From assembly GCF_000425445.1 (NCBI RefSeq), contig NZ_KE384377.1:124001-188000 (forward strand): 64,000 nucleotides of DNA, in the 5' to 3' direction. Origin of the DNA: Flavobacterium denitrificans DSM 15936 (GTDB lineage: Bacteria; Bacteroidota; Bacteroidia; Flavobacteriales; Flavobacteriaceae). Shown piece after piece: positions 28,687-36,368 of the stretch. Below the pieces are notes generated by a model. It searched no databases. It was not told the origin of the DNA and saw only the letters and a list, made by a program, of their open reading frames with translations. Position numbers and translations under genes: made by a program. Position 1 is the stretch's first letter; each line of letters begins with the position of its first letter.

Positions 28687-29154
28687 ATGATAATTCGGAA
28701 ATATTTGGATCAAATAAATAATTGGCATCGAAAACAAAGCGAAATGGAAACTTTAGATTTAACCGAATTAGAAAATCTCATTTCAAAAAATGCAGTAAAT
28801 AGGAGTAAAGACTATTTTACGCTTGAAAGTCTTTTTCAAAAAACTGCTAAAGATGAAATTACAATAATTCCAGAAATCATAAATTTAATTTCAAAACATA
28901 TTGGTTTATTGTTTTTGAATGAAGAAGAAACTGGAAATGTTTGTTTTTCAAATAATGCTGATTTGCGTCCAGAATTCAGACAAAGTTTTAGAATCGTGGA
29001 TTTGCTCGATTTTAGTTTTGCAATTTTGTATTCATCGATTTATGACGAAAGCGTTAAAAATGAAATGCAAAAAATTCCGATCCCGCGTGATGCCGATTTA
29101 TTTTGGAAAATAGTTCAAATAGGAAATGATTTCCGGAAAGAAAAAAAAATATAA
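28687..29154 (+). CDS. Cytoplasmic protein of unknown function
   Basis: 155 residues, mainly helical and acidic in the middle (FTLESLFQKTAKDEITIIPE...IINLISKHIGLLFLNEEE), with a basic C-terminal KKEKKI-like end (FRKEKKI). No signal peptide or membrane segment. No known motif is recognised. It is a single gene with a good minus-7 box upstream and a bidirectional terminator downstream. The codon use looks like that of its neighbours. Confidence 0.6.
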   Translation: MIIRKYLDQINNWHRKQSEMETLDLTELENLISKNAVNRSKDYFTLESLFQKTAKDEITIIPEIINLISKHIGLLFLNEEETGNVCFSNNADLRPEFRQSFRIVDLLDFSFAILYSSIYDESVKNEMQKIPIPRDADLFWKIVQIGNDFRKEKKI

Positions 29155-29190
29155 AATAAAAAAAGCAGCTCCTGGAACGAGCTGCTTTAT
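29155..29190. terminator. Bidirectional terminator
   Basis: AAAGCAGCTC / GAGCTGCTTT with A-rich sequence before it and T-rich sequence after it. It serves the plus-strand gene ending at 29154 and the minus-strand gene ending at 29212. Confidence 0.8.
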
Positions 29191-29211
29191 TTTTGTTGGG
29201 GACAAAAAGGG

Positions 29212-29598
29212 TTAGCGACGGAAAGAAGGACTTTGGTTAACAGTTTCATCTAACTTTACGGCCTTCACTTTTTTGGTTGCAACTTTAATTTCGTGTTTTG
29301 CAATTTTACCATTCTCAGTTACTTCTAAAACATAAGTTCCGGCTGGATGACCTTCTAAACTTATTGTTTTTGAAACTTCTAATTTATTTACAGCAGATTC
29401 TCCTGAGTAAACTAAATTATGGTTTTCGTCATAAATTGAAAAAGAAGAATTTTCAACGGTGTCAAGAGTAAAGCTTACCACTTTTCCGTTTCCAGTAACT
29501 ATATTCAAAATATAATCACCTTTTCCTTTACTTGCGTAGGTAAAAATTGCTGATAGGAGCAAGGCTGCAATCAAGCCCATTTTGGAAAATTTTGTCAT
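29212..29598 (-). CDS. Small secreted protein, divergent member of the DUF3244-like family
   Basis: 128 residues from the start at 29598; the longer frame to 29694 adds 32 unlikely residues before the signal peptide. The mature domain has the same plan as the three paralogues at 30-32 kb: GNGKVVSFTLDTVENSSFSI, YDENHNLVYSGES, and HPAGTYVLEVTENGKIAKHEIKV. This resembles a short immunoglobulin-like beta domain (DUF3244, or the type IX sorting-domain fold). It differs from the others in promoter sequence and C-terminal tail. The 371-base gap upstream (29599-29969) holds no operator copy; it contains the terminator of the next gene. Confidence 0.65.
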   Translation of the reverse strand: MTKFSKMGLIAALLLSAIFTYASKGKGDYILNIVTGNGKVVSFTLDTVENSSFSIYDENHNLVYSGESAVNKLEVSKTISLEGHPAGTYVLEVTENGKIAKHEIKVATKKVKAVKLDETVNQSPSFRR

Positions 29599-29872
29599 GT
29601 TTTTTTTAAATTGTTTTTTTAAATTAATATTAACTAGTGGCTCGGTAAAATTATAAAAGAAATTTAATTTTCTGTAAAAAAAAGCCGTTTTCAAACGGTT
29701 AAGTTGCTGAATTAAAGATGTTTCTATAATTTTCTTACAGTATATACGAAATATTCAACGTCTTGGATGTTTTATTGTGGATTTTTTTAAAAGTGTAAAA
29801 ATCAGACTTTTAAATTTATTAGGAAATGTTTTCCAAAAAAAGCGAGATCAAAAAAATAGTTCAGTTTAGAGC

Positions 29873-29908
29873 AAAAAAAAACAGCTCAATAACCACAAAG
29901 AGCTGTTG
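29873..29908 (-). terminator. Terminator of secreted paralogue 1
   Basis: AACAGCTC / GAGCTGTT stem with loop AATAACCACAAA, then a T run on the minus strand. The same hairpin, with slight changes, ends the other two paralogues. Confidence 0.8.
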
Positions 29909-29969
29909 TAAAACAATCACGTTTTTACTAACTATCTAACCTTATACTTTTATGAGAAGTATAACTTTT

Positions 29970-30374
29970 TTAGCGTACTGCTACGCTAGTATTTTTAGCA
30001 GATCCTGCTTTATAAATTGTAGAAACTGCTTTTGATGATAAAACAGATGTTTCATCAGTAACAATAATTTCGTGTTTTACCTTTTTTGTACTGTCTTCAA
30101 CTTCTAAATAGTATTTTCCTTCTGGAAACTGTTCTAAGCTAAAAGTTCTAAGAATTCCTTCTTTACCTGAAGCACTTTCAGAATAAATCAATTCACCGTT
30201 TTTGTCGTAAATAGCCACATTAGCTTTTTTTACCTGATTTAGAGCAAAAGTGATCACTTTTCCATTTCCTTTCAAAACGTGAACATTCAAATTGTCATTC
30301 CCGTCAATTGCAAAAGCATTGCTTGTTGCGAAAAGTACTGCACATACTAAACTTAATTTTAAAATCTTTTTCAT
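29970..30374 (-). CDS. Small secreted beta-domain protein, paralogue 1
   Basis: 134 residues: a signal peptide (MKKILKLSLVCAVLFATSNAFA) and one domain of about 75 residues. The domain shows LKGNGKVITFALNQVKKANV, AIYDKNGELIYSESASGKEG, and a segment ending FPEGKYYLEVED...HEIIV. The C-terminal tail ends SVAVR. The order of strands (AxxxIYDxxGxxxY...L..FPxGxYxLEV) matches DUF3244-like domains and also the fold of type IX secretion C-terminal domains. Here, however, the domain is the whole protein. It is the first of three tandem genes with shared promoter and terminator sequences. The function is unknown; it is probably periplasmic or extracellular. Confidence 0.7.
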   Translation of the reverse strand: MKKILKLSLVCAVLFATSNAFAIDGNDNLNVHVLKGNGKVITFALNQVKKANVAIYDKNGELIYSESASGKEGILRTFSLEQFPEGKYYLEVEDSTKKVKHEIIVTDETSVLSSKAVSTIYKAGSAKNTSVAVR

Positions 30375-30413
30375 AATCTTAGTTATTAAATTAATAGTTC
30401 TAATTCTCTGATG

Positions 30414-30507
30414 TAAAATTACTTCAACATGGGGTAATTGAGCACAACTCTATTTGCCAATTTCTATGCTATATTCTCATTTACGAAACCGTTATAGGTT
30501 AAAATTT
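30414..30507 (-). promoter_or_regulatory. Shared promoter/operator region, copy 1
   Basis: On the minus strand: operator-like AACCTATAACGGTT (within plus-strand 30481-30507), then AAATAGAGTTGTG with TTG as minus-33, then exactly 23 bases, then TAATTTTA (plus-strand TAAAATTA 30414-30421) as minus-7. The same layout and spacing occur for the other two paralogues. Confidence 0.65.
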
Positions 30508-30627
30508 GAATTATATTTATCATTTTTACAAAAACACAGATTATTTTTCAATGTTTTAGTTAATCTTAAAATAACAATTTCTTAAGAATTAACTGAAATA
30601 AAATCAGTTAATTAAAAACGTTGCAAT

Positions 30628-30666
30628 AAAAAAAAACAGCTCCTTTACCACAAAGAGCTGTTTTTC
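30628..30666 (-). terminator. Terminator of secreted paralogue 2
   Basis: AACAGCTC / GAGCTGTT hairpin with T run on the minus strand. The rest of the 352-base gap (30375-30726) is the promoter region of paralogue 1 and about 120 bases of AT-rich sequence. Confidence 0.8.
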
Positions 30667-30726
30667 AAATAGCTAAATTTTAGCATGATCTTATTACCAA
30701 TTTTTTATACCTATATAGGTGTAAGT

Positions 30727-31128
30727 TTAGCGTACTGCCACGCTAGAGTTTTTATTAAATCCTGATTTGTAAACTGACGAAACCGCTTTTCTTGATAAAA
30801 CCGAAGCATCATCTGTAATTGTGATTTCATGTTTCACTTTTTTTACATTGTCTTCCACTTCTAAATAATAAGTTCCTTTTGGGAATTCTTCTAAATTAAA
30901 AGTTCTCAAAATACCTTCTTTACCAGAAGCGCTTTCTGAATAAAGTATAGTTCCATCTTTGTCATAAATGGTAACGTTGGCTTTTTTTACTTGATTAAGT
31001 GCAAACGTGATTAGTTTACCATTTGTTTTTAATACATGAAGATTAAAATCTTCATTCCCGCCAATTGCAAAAGTGCTAAATCCTGTGAAAAGCACTGCAC
31101 CTACTAAACTTAATTTTAAATTTTTCAT
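30727..31128 (-). CDS. Small secreted beta-domain protein, paralogue 2
   Basis: 133 residues, about 75 percent identical by eye to paralogue 1. It has a signal peptide (MKNLKLSLVGAVLFTGFSTFA) and the same blocks NGKLITFALNQVKKANVTIY and ASGKEGILRTFNLEEFPKG. The C terminus ends NSSVAVR. The identical placement of conserved promoter and terminator hairpins shows whole transcription units were duplicated. Most differences fall in the signal peptide and the tail, so the beta domain is under constraint. Confidence 0.7.
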   Translation of the reverse strand: MKNLKLSLVGAVLFTGFSTFAIGGNEDFNLHVLKTNGKLITFALNQVKKANVTIYDKDGTILYSESASGKEGILRTFNLEEFPKGTYYLEVEDNVKKVKHEITITDDASVLSRKAVSSVYKSGFNKNSSVAVR

Positions 31129-31169
31129 AGCATTAGTTTTTTTAGATTAATAGTTCTAATTCTCTGATG

Positions 31170-31263
31170 CTAAATTACTTACGTTATATTGGTTATTGCA
31201 CAACTCTATTTGCTGATTTATGTGTTATATTCTCATTTACGAAACCGTTATAGGTTAAATTTT
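31170..31263 (-). promoter_or_regulatory. Shared promoter/operator region, copy 2
   Basis: Operator-like AACCTATAACGGTT within plus-strand 31237-31263, minus-33 TTG in GAGTTGTG (plus-strand CAA 31201-31203), 23-base spacer, minus-7 TAATTTAG (31170-31177). Confidence 0.65.
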
Positions 31264-31432
31264 GAATTTAATTTAATGATTTTGTTAATTGGGTAATTAT
31301 TTTTTAAAGTTTTCGTGATTTTGACTTTGCATTGAATTGATGATTTGTTTACAAAGCAAACGTATTTAACCGCAAAGGGTGCAAAGAAAAAAACGCAATC
31401 CCGATAGCGATCGAGTGCAAAGCTTTAAACGA

Positions 31433-31488
31433 AAACTTAGAATCTTAGCATCTTAGCATCTTAGCATCTTAGCATCTCAGAACCGTAG
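31433..31488. repeat. 8-bp-period NNNCTTAG array
   Basis: Seven octamers in register: aaacttag, aatcttag, three copies of catcttag, catctcag, aaccgtag. It is the cleanest array of the window and lies in the 492-base gap 31129-31620, with a GCAAAG-rich stretch to its left (about 31370-31430). Confidence 0.85.
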
Positions 31489-31510
31489 TATCTATAAAAA
31501 AATAAAAAGC

Positions 31511-31548
31511 AAAAAAAAAACAGCTCAATAACCACAAAGAGCTGTTTC
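31511..31548 (-). terminator. Terminator of secreted paralogue 3
   Basis: AAACAGCTC / GAGCTGTTT hairpin with T run on the minus strand, nearly identical to the one at 29873. Confidence 0.8.
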
Positions 31549-31620
31549 TAAAACCTGACGGTTTTTAAACTTTACTAACTATCTAACCTCATTTTTATAC
31601 TGTGTTCGAGTATAACTTTT

Positions 31621-32022
31621 TTAGCGTACTGCTACGCTAGTATTTTTTGCATCAGTTTTGTATACTGTTGAAATTGCTTTTGTTGATATTATTGAAGCAT
31701 CTTCAGTAACAGTAATGATGTGTTGAATTTTTTTAGTTCCGTCTTGAACTTCTAAAAGGTAAGATCCTTCTGGAAATTCTTCTAAATTGAAAGTTCTTAA
31801 GATACCATCTTTTCCAGATGCATTTTCAGAATACAATATTGTACCTTCTTTATCGTAAATAGATATTGTCGCTTTTTTTGTTTGGTTTAATGCGAAGGTT
31901 ACAGTTCTTCCATTTCCTTTTAATACGTGAAGACCAAATTCTCCTTCACCATTGATTGCATAAGTACTAAAACTTGATAACAATACTGCTACTACTAAAC
32001 TTAATTTTAAAATCGTTTTCAT
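31621..32022 (-). CDS. Small secreted beta-domain protein, paralogue 3
   Basis: 133 residues with a signal peptide (MKTILKLSLVVAVLLSSFSTYA). Conserved blocks are LKGNGRTVTFALNQTKKATI, SIYDKEGTILYSENASGKDG, and FPEGSYLLEVQDGTKKIQH. The end NTSVAVR is as in paralogue 1. Its 3' untranslated region is close to that of paralogue 1 (GCGTACTGCTACGCTAGTAT at the stop and a second small hairpin), suggesting recent duplication or conversion between genes 1 and 3. The function is unknown. Confidence 0.7.
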   Translation of the reverse strand: MKTILKLSLVVAVLLSSFSTYAINGEGEFGLHVLKGNGRTVTFALNQTKKATISIYDKEGTILYSENASGKDGILRTFNLEEFPEGSYLLEVQDGTKKIQHIITVTEDASIISTKAISTVYKTDAKNTSVAVR

Positions 32023-32061
32023 ATTTCTCTATGTTTAAATTTTTAGTTCATTTTTCTGATG

Positions 32062-32155
32062 TAAAATTACTGCAACAGTAGCTTTTTGAACACAACTCTA
32101 TTTTCCTATTTATATGCTATATTCTCATTTACGAAACCGATATAGGTTAAAATTT
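32062..32155 (-). promoter_or_regulatory. Shared promoter/operator region, copy 3
   Basis: Operator-like AACCTATATCGGTT within plus-strand 32129-32155 (one base differs in the centre, arms intact), minus-33 TTG (plus-strand CAA 32093-32095), 23-base spacer, minus-7 TAATTTTA (32062-32069). Confidence 0.65.
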
Positions 32156-32390
32156 GAATAATTATAGGTGTTTTTGTTAATTAGGTTACTATTTTCTAAC
32201 ATTTTGATAAAGTGATGATATGTTAAAAAGTTCTGTTTTTCTTACATAAATTATATTTTTATATAAAAAAGCGGTTTTAAATACGATATTCAAAAAAAAA
32301 TACGAATAAAAAAATCAGACCCTAAAAAAAATGGCATTTTGCTGTGAAATCAATAGGGGTGATTTGTGGTTTTTTATGAAAAATCCTCAG

Positions 32391-32417
32391 TTACGAAACC
32401 GTTATAGGTTAAAATTT
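32391..32417 (+). promoter_or_regulatory. Fourth operator copy, upstream of the AraC regulator gene
   Basis: AACCGTTATAGGTT within a 27-base block almost identical to those ahead of the three secreted paralogues, 57 bases before the regulator start. The following bases GGTGTTTTTGTTAA are also shared with copy 3. An exact minus-7 box TAAATTTG lies at 32440-32447. The operator would be centred about 50 bases before the transcription start. Confidence 0.55.
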
Positions 32418-32473
32418 AAATTATTTTAGGTGTTTTTGTTAAATTTGCTATTATTTTTTAAAGACAATATATC

Positions 32474-33346
32474 ATGAAAACAGTCGCCCCAGCTCTTGAA
32501 GTGATATCAAACTCATACGGAAGTTCTTTTTCCTATACCAAGCATGCCGAAAAGACCAACAGTAAAGCCCATTTGTGGCATTATCATCCTGAAATTGAGT
32601 TGGTTTATATAAACGGAGGTGCGGGAAAAAGACAAATAGGAAGCCATGTTTCTTATTACACGAACGGAGATTTGATATTAATTGGTGCTAATTTGCCACA
32701 TTGCGGTTTTACGAATGAACAAACAGGAAATAAAAAAGAAACTGTTATTCATATCAAACCGGAATTTTTAGCAAATGATTTTTTTGTTGCTCCCGAAATG
32801 AAAAGGGTGCAAAATATTATCAATCAGTCAAAAACTGGAATCGCTTTTAATGGCGAAACCAAAAAACAGATAGGCAAAAAAATCGAAATGATGGAGCACC
32901 AGCTTCCGTTTGAGCGCTTGTTGACACTTTTGAGTATTTTGGATGAGTTAGAATCATCAGATGAATATACGGTTTTAAATGCTGACGGCTTTTCGTTGGA
33001 ATTGCAGAATCAAGACAATGATCGAATGAATTTGATTTTTAATTATGTGAAAGATCATTTTCAGGAATCAATCGCTATTGATGAAATTTCAAATTTGGTT
33101 AGCATGACAACGCCGTCGTTTTGTAGATATTTCAAGAAAATTTCGAACAAAACATTTACAGAGTTTGTAAACGAATATCGTTTGGTACACGCTTCAAAGC
33201 TTTTGGCCGAAAAGCAAATTAGTATTAATGAAGTTTGTTATGAAAGTGGTTTTAATAATTTCAGCCATTTCAGTAAATCGTTCAAACAATACACAGGAAA
33301 AAGCGCTTCACAATACCGTTTAGAGCATAAAATTATTATTAGTTAG
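32474..33346 (+). CDS. AraC-family regulator with cupin sensor domain
   Basis: 290 residues. The N-terminal part (about 1-130) is cupin-like, with HLWHYHPEIELVYINGGAGK and DLILIGANLPHCG typical of ligand-sensing AraC proteins. The C-terminal DNA-binding domain (about 185-285) has two helix-turn-helix units: IAIDEISNLVSMTTPSFCRYFKKIS and ISINEVCYESGFNNFSHFSKSFKQYTG. The ligand is probably a sugar or other small metabolite. It is divergent from, and next to, the three secreted paralogues, and its own promoter region carries their operator motif. Control of them and of itself is therefore a reasonable hypothesis. Confidence 0.9.
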   Translation: MKTVAPALEVISNSYGSSFSYTKHAEKTNSKAHLWHYHPEIELVYINGGAGKRQIGSHVSYYTNGDLILIGANLPHCGFTNEQTGNKKETVIHIKPEFLANDFFVAPEMKRVQNIINQSKTGIAFNGETKKQIGKKIEMMEHQLPFERLLTLLSILDELESSDEYTVLNADGFSLELQNQDNDRMNLIFNYVKDHFQESIAIDEISNLVSMTTPSFCRYFKKISNKTFTEFVNEYRLVHASKLLAEKQISINEVCYESGFNNFSHFSKSFKQYTGKSASQYRLEHKIIIS

Positions 33347-33541
33347 TGTTTTTTGCACTCCCGATAGCTATCGGGATTCATAGATTAAAATGATTAATCT
33401 TAAAAAATCATTTAATCTGTGGCAAATAAAATACATATACAATATTTCTTAAATCCGATTAGCAAATGCTAGTCGGATTTTTCATATATTTTATTTTGAA
33501 AAAGGTATATTTACATTCCCTAATCAGAAAATAAAATAAAA

Positions 33542-34411
33542 ATGAAAAGAATTAAGATGCTGTTAGCTGCTTTTTTGATCTGCATGTCAACCTTGACGTA
33601 TGCGGCAAAAGTAGATACATTACAAGTTGCCAGTACCGCTATGAGCAAAACCTACAAAGCAGCGGTTGTTTTACCTAATAGTTATGCCAAAAGCAAAGCC
33701 GCTTTTCCGGTAATGTATCTTTTGCATGGCGCTTACGGACATTTTAGTGACTGGTTGAAAAACACACCAAACAAAAAATTAGTTCAAAATTTATCAGATC
33801 AATACAATATGATTATTGTAATGCCTGAAGGCGAAGTTTTCAGCTTTTATTTAGATAGTCCGGTAAACAAAGAAAGCCAGTTTGAAACTTTTATAACGCA
33901 AGAAGTTGTTCAAAAGGTTGATAAAACCTACCGAACCATCAGTAATAAAAGCGGGAGAGTAATCACGGGACTTTCAATGGGAGGTCATGGCGCTTTGTAT
34001 CTTTCTGCAAAACACCCCGATTTATTTTGCGCAGCCGGAAGTATGAGTGGAGCTGTTGATATGAGCACAATGCTTAATCGAGATTCGGCGGCACAGGTGG
34101 TAAAGTTGATGCAACCCGTTTTTGGTGATAAAAGTGGCAGTACCGAAATGTACGAGCAATATGCGGTAATGAATATGCTCGATAAAATAAAAGCAAACAA
34201 ATTGCCGTTGATAATAGATTGTGGCGTTGATGATTTTTTGATTGAGCCAAACAGAGAATTACACCGAAGATTGGTTTACAACAAAGTAGACCACGATTAT
34301 ACAGAACGTCCTGGCGCGCATACTTGGGATTATTGGGAGAATTCACTGCCATATCATGCATTATTTTTCAATAAAATATTCCTTAAAAATCAAACTGTTG
34401 CAAAAAAATAA
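33542..34411 (+). CDS. Secreted alpha/beta-hydrolase esterase (esterase D-like)
   Basis: 289 residues with a signal peptide ending near TYAAK. Fits the esterase D/tributyrin-esterase family: PVMYLLHGAYGHFSDW (oxyanion region), nucleophile elbow GLSMGG with S145, acid D230 or D231 in DCGVDDFL, and catalytic H260 in PGAHTWDYW. Such enzymes hydrolyse acyl or feruloyl esters, often on polysaccharides; the exact substrate is unknown. It is 195 bases downstream of the AraC regulator gene, with a CCCGATAGCTATCGGG palindrome (33360-33375) between them, so it is probably a separate unit. Confidence 0.88.
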   Translation: MKRIKMLLAAFLICMSTLTYAAKVDTLQVASTAMSKTYKAAVVLPNSYAKSKAAFPVMYLLHGAYGHFSDWLKNTPNKKLVQNLSDQYNMIIVMPEGEVFSFYLDSPVNKESQFETFITQEVVQKVDKTYRTISNKSGRVITGLSMGGHGALYLSAKHPDLFCAAGSMSGAVDMSTMLNRDSAAQVVKLMQPVFGDKSGSTEMYEQYAVMNMLDKIKANKLPLIIDCGVDDFLIEPNRELHRRLVYNKVDHDYTERPGAHTWDYWENSLPYHALFFNKIFLKNQTVAKK

Positions 34412-34497
34412 TTAGAAATTTTATTCAAAAACCAGTTTAACAAAATTTTTGGTTTGGTTTTTGGAATGCTTTTATAAACTTTAAAAAACAAAATATT

Positions 34498-35025
34498 ATG
34501 AAAAAGATACTTACGTTATTCGCCATTGTTGGGTTAATTGCTTTTACAAGCTGTGAAGGGCCAGAAGGGCCTCCGGGACTTCCAGGAGAAAGCGCGAACG
34601 AAGTTTTTGAAATACTCAACAAGGATTTCGGATATAATAATACTGATGGGTTTAATATTTCAGGAACATTTAATCCCTTAATTGGTGATGCTTCCACAGT
34701 TTTAGTCTATAGGTTAGTTGGTACAATAGATGCTAATACTCCTATATGGCAATTAATTCCAAGAACAATCTATTTGTCTAATAATCGTGAGGTGGATTAT
34801 GATTATGATTTCAGTAGAGAAGATTTTAAAATTTATGTAAGAGGAAATTATGATTTAGAGACAACAGCTGCTGATTTTTTAGATAATCAAACTTTTAGAA
34901 TTGTTATTATACCGGGATCATTTTCAAATAAATCGGTAAATAAACCTGATTATTCAGATTATTATGCTGTGATTGCTAAGTATGGTATAGATGACAGTAA
35001 TGTGAAAAAGATCACAACAAAATAA
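34498..35025 (+). CDS. Lipoprotein with short collagen-like motif
   Basis: 175 residues. The lipobox IAFTSC gives the lipidated Cys at residue 18, followed at once by GPEGPPGLPGE (Gly-X-Y repeats). A strand-rich domain (FNISGTFNPLIGDASTVLVY, DYDYDFSREDFKIYVRGNYD) continues to the end. This lipid-anchor plus collagen-spacer plan is common in Bacteroidota; the collagen piece probably lifts the domain from the membrane. The function of the domain is unknown. It lies 86 bases after the esterase and may share its transcript. Confidence 0.75.
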   Translation: MKKILTLFAIVGLIAFTSCEGPEGPPGLPGESANEVFEILNKDFGYNNTDGFNISGTFNPLIGDASTVLVYRLVGTIDANTPIWQLIPRTIYLSNNREVDYDYDFSREDFKIYVRGNYDLETTAADFLDNQTFRIVIIPGSFSNKSVNKPDYSDYYAVIAKYGIDDSNVKKITTK

Positions 35026-35042
35026 AAAATAGCATTGTGTCA

Positions 35043-35078
35043 TAAAAAAAGGAAATCTTACGATTTCCTTTTTTTATG
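35043..35078. terminator. Bidirectional terminator
   Basis: AAAAAAGGAAATC / GATTTCCTTTTTT stem with A-rich and T-rich flanks, between the convergent lipoprotein and terC-like genes. Confidence 0.8.
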
Positions 35079-35096
35079 ACATTTTGTTTTCAAACA

Positions 35097-36071
35097 TTAT
35101 TGTTGTTCAGAATCTGAATCAGTAAGTATTTTTTCTTTTCCGAATTTAAGAGAAACCAAAATTCCAACTAAAAGTGATAATGCGATAAATCCTAAAGAAG
35201 CCCATTCTGGAACATGAAACCAATCGTGCAGCAACATTTTTAATCCTACGAAAGCTAAAATCGCAACTAAGCTGTATTCCAAATAACTGAATTTTGCCAA
35301 CATATTTGCCAAGAAGAAATACATAGAACGCAATCCAAGAATAGCAAAAATATTAGAACTGAATACTAAAAACGGATCTGATGTAATCGCTAAAATCGCC
35401 GGAACGCTATCAACGGCAAACAAAACGTCCATCACTTCAATTACGATCAAAGCAACGAATAATGGAGTAGCGGCTTTTTTTCCTTTTTCAGTTAAAATGA
35501 AAAATTTCTCATGATCCATGTGGGAAGTTATCGGAATAACTTTTCCTAATAGTTTATATATAAAGGAGTCTTTTGGGTGAAAATCTTCATCTTCTCCTGA
35601 AAACAACATTTTTAAGGCAGTAAAAATCAAGAACGCACCAAATAAATACGTTGTCCAAGTAAATTTATTAATCAACATAACTCCGAAGAAAATCATCAAT
35701 CCTCGGAAAACTATTGCTCCTAATATTCCCCAAAACAATACTCGGTGCTGGTATTTTTGCGGAATTTTGAATGAAGCAAAAATAATCGCAATGACGAAAA
35801 TGTTGTCAACACTTAAAGAGAGTTCGATTAAATAACCCGTAATGAACTTCATAGCGGCTACAGAAGGCTCAAGTTTGTCAGGGTTTGCGATATAATTGGT
35901 TGTGTATAGCCAATAAATTACACCTGAAAACAAAAAAGATAAGGTCACCCAAATCAAAGTCCATTTGCTGGCTTCTTTAGTGCTAATAATATGTGGTGTT
36001 TTGTTGAAGACTCCAAGGTCTAAAGCAAGGATAAAAACTACAGCAAGTAAAAAGAGGGACCAGACTATCAT
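35097..36071 (-). CDS. TerC/Alx-family membrane protein
   Basis: 324 residues with nine or so transmembrane helices. The TerC motifs are seen: ELSLSVDNIFVIAIIF (with the key Asp), VLFWGILGAIVFRG, and EVMDVLFAVDSVPAILAIT, with a second Asp pair. Members such as E. coli Alx export Mn(II) or respond to alkaline pH; TerC proteins also help folding of secreted metalloproteins. It is monocistronic with a TATCTTTG minus-7 box on the minus strand at 36096-36103. Confidence 0.93.
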   Translation of the reverse strand: MIVWSLFLLAVVFILALDLGVFNKTPHIISTKEASKWTLIWVTLSFLFSGVIYWLYTTNYIANPDKLEPSVAAMKFITGYLIELSLSVDNIFVIAIIFASFKIPQKYQHRVLFWGILGAIVFRGLMIFFGVMLINKFTWTTYLFGAFLIFTALKMLFSGEDEDFHPKDSFIYKLLGKVIPITSHMDHEKFFILTEKGKKAATPLFVALIVIEVMDVLFAVDSVPAILAITSDPFLVFSSNIFAILGLRSMYFFLANMLAKFSYLEYSLVAILAFVGLKMLLHDWFHVPEWASLGFIALSLLVGILVSLKFGKEKILTDSDSEQQ

Positions 36072-36095
36072 AAATTATTTTTTTTAAATGATATA

Positions 36096-36103
36096 CAAAG
36101 ATA
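36096..36103 (-). promoter_or_regulatory. Promoter minus-7 box of the terC-like gene
   Basis: TATCTTTG on the minus strand, an exact TAnnTTTG match, 25 bases before the start. Confidence 0.5.
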
Positions 36104-36316
36104 AGTTTTGAACTTTAACTTAAAAATTAAATTTAGTTTTAAAATTAAGGAATATTTGTTATTTGTAAAGTGTTAAGAGTTATAAAGTTATGCGTTTTTA
36201 AGGTTTTGCAATAGTAAAATTTCAGGTTGAAAAGGGATGAATTGTGCTATTGCTGGGAAACTTTGTCAAAGTTTTAAACTTTAACAAGGACTGGGTGCGT
36301 GAGATTTTAGATAAAA

Positions 36317-36347
36317 AAAAGTGCCAACAATTACGATGGCACTTTTA
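36317..36347 (-). terminator. Terminator of the GSII gene
   Basis: AAAAGTGCCA / TGGCACTTTT stem with a T run on the minus strand, 22 bases past the stop codon. Confidence 0.8.
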
Positions 36348-36368
36348 TAATATATTGTAAGCTCTGAA

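Noticed and set aside
33360..33375. CCCGATAGCTATCGGG as a regulator binding site of the esterase gene
   Set aside because: Similar CCCGATAGC or CCCGAAGCCTCGGG sequences occur in unrelated intergenic regions (4083, 14546, 27918, 31399), so it is more likely a dispersed repeat.
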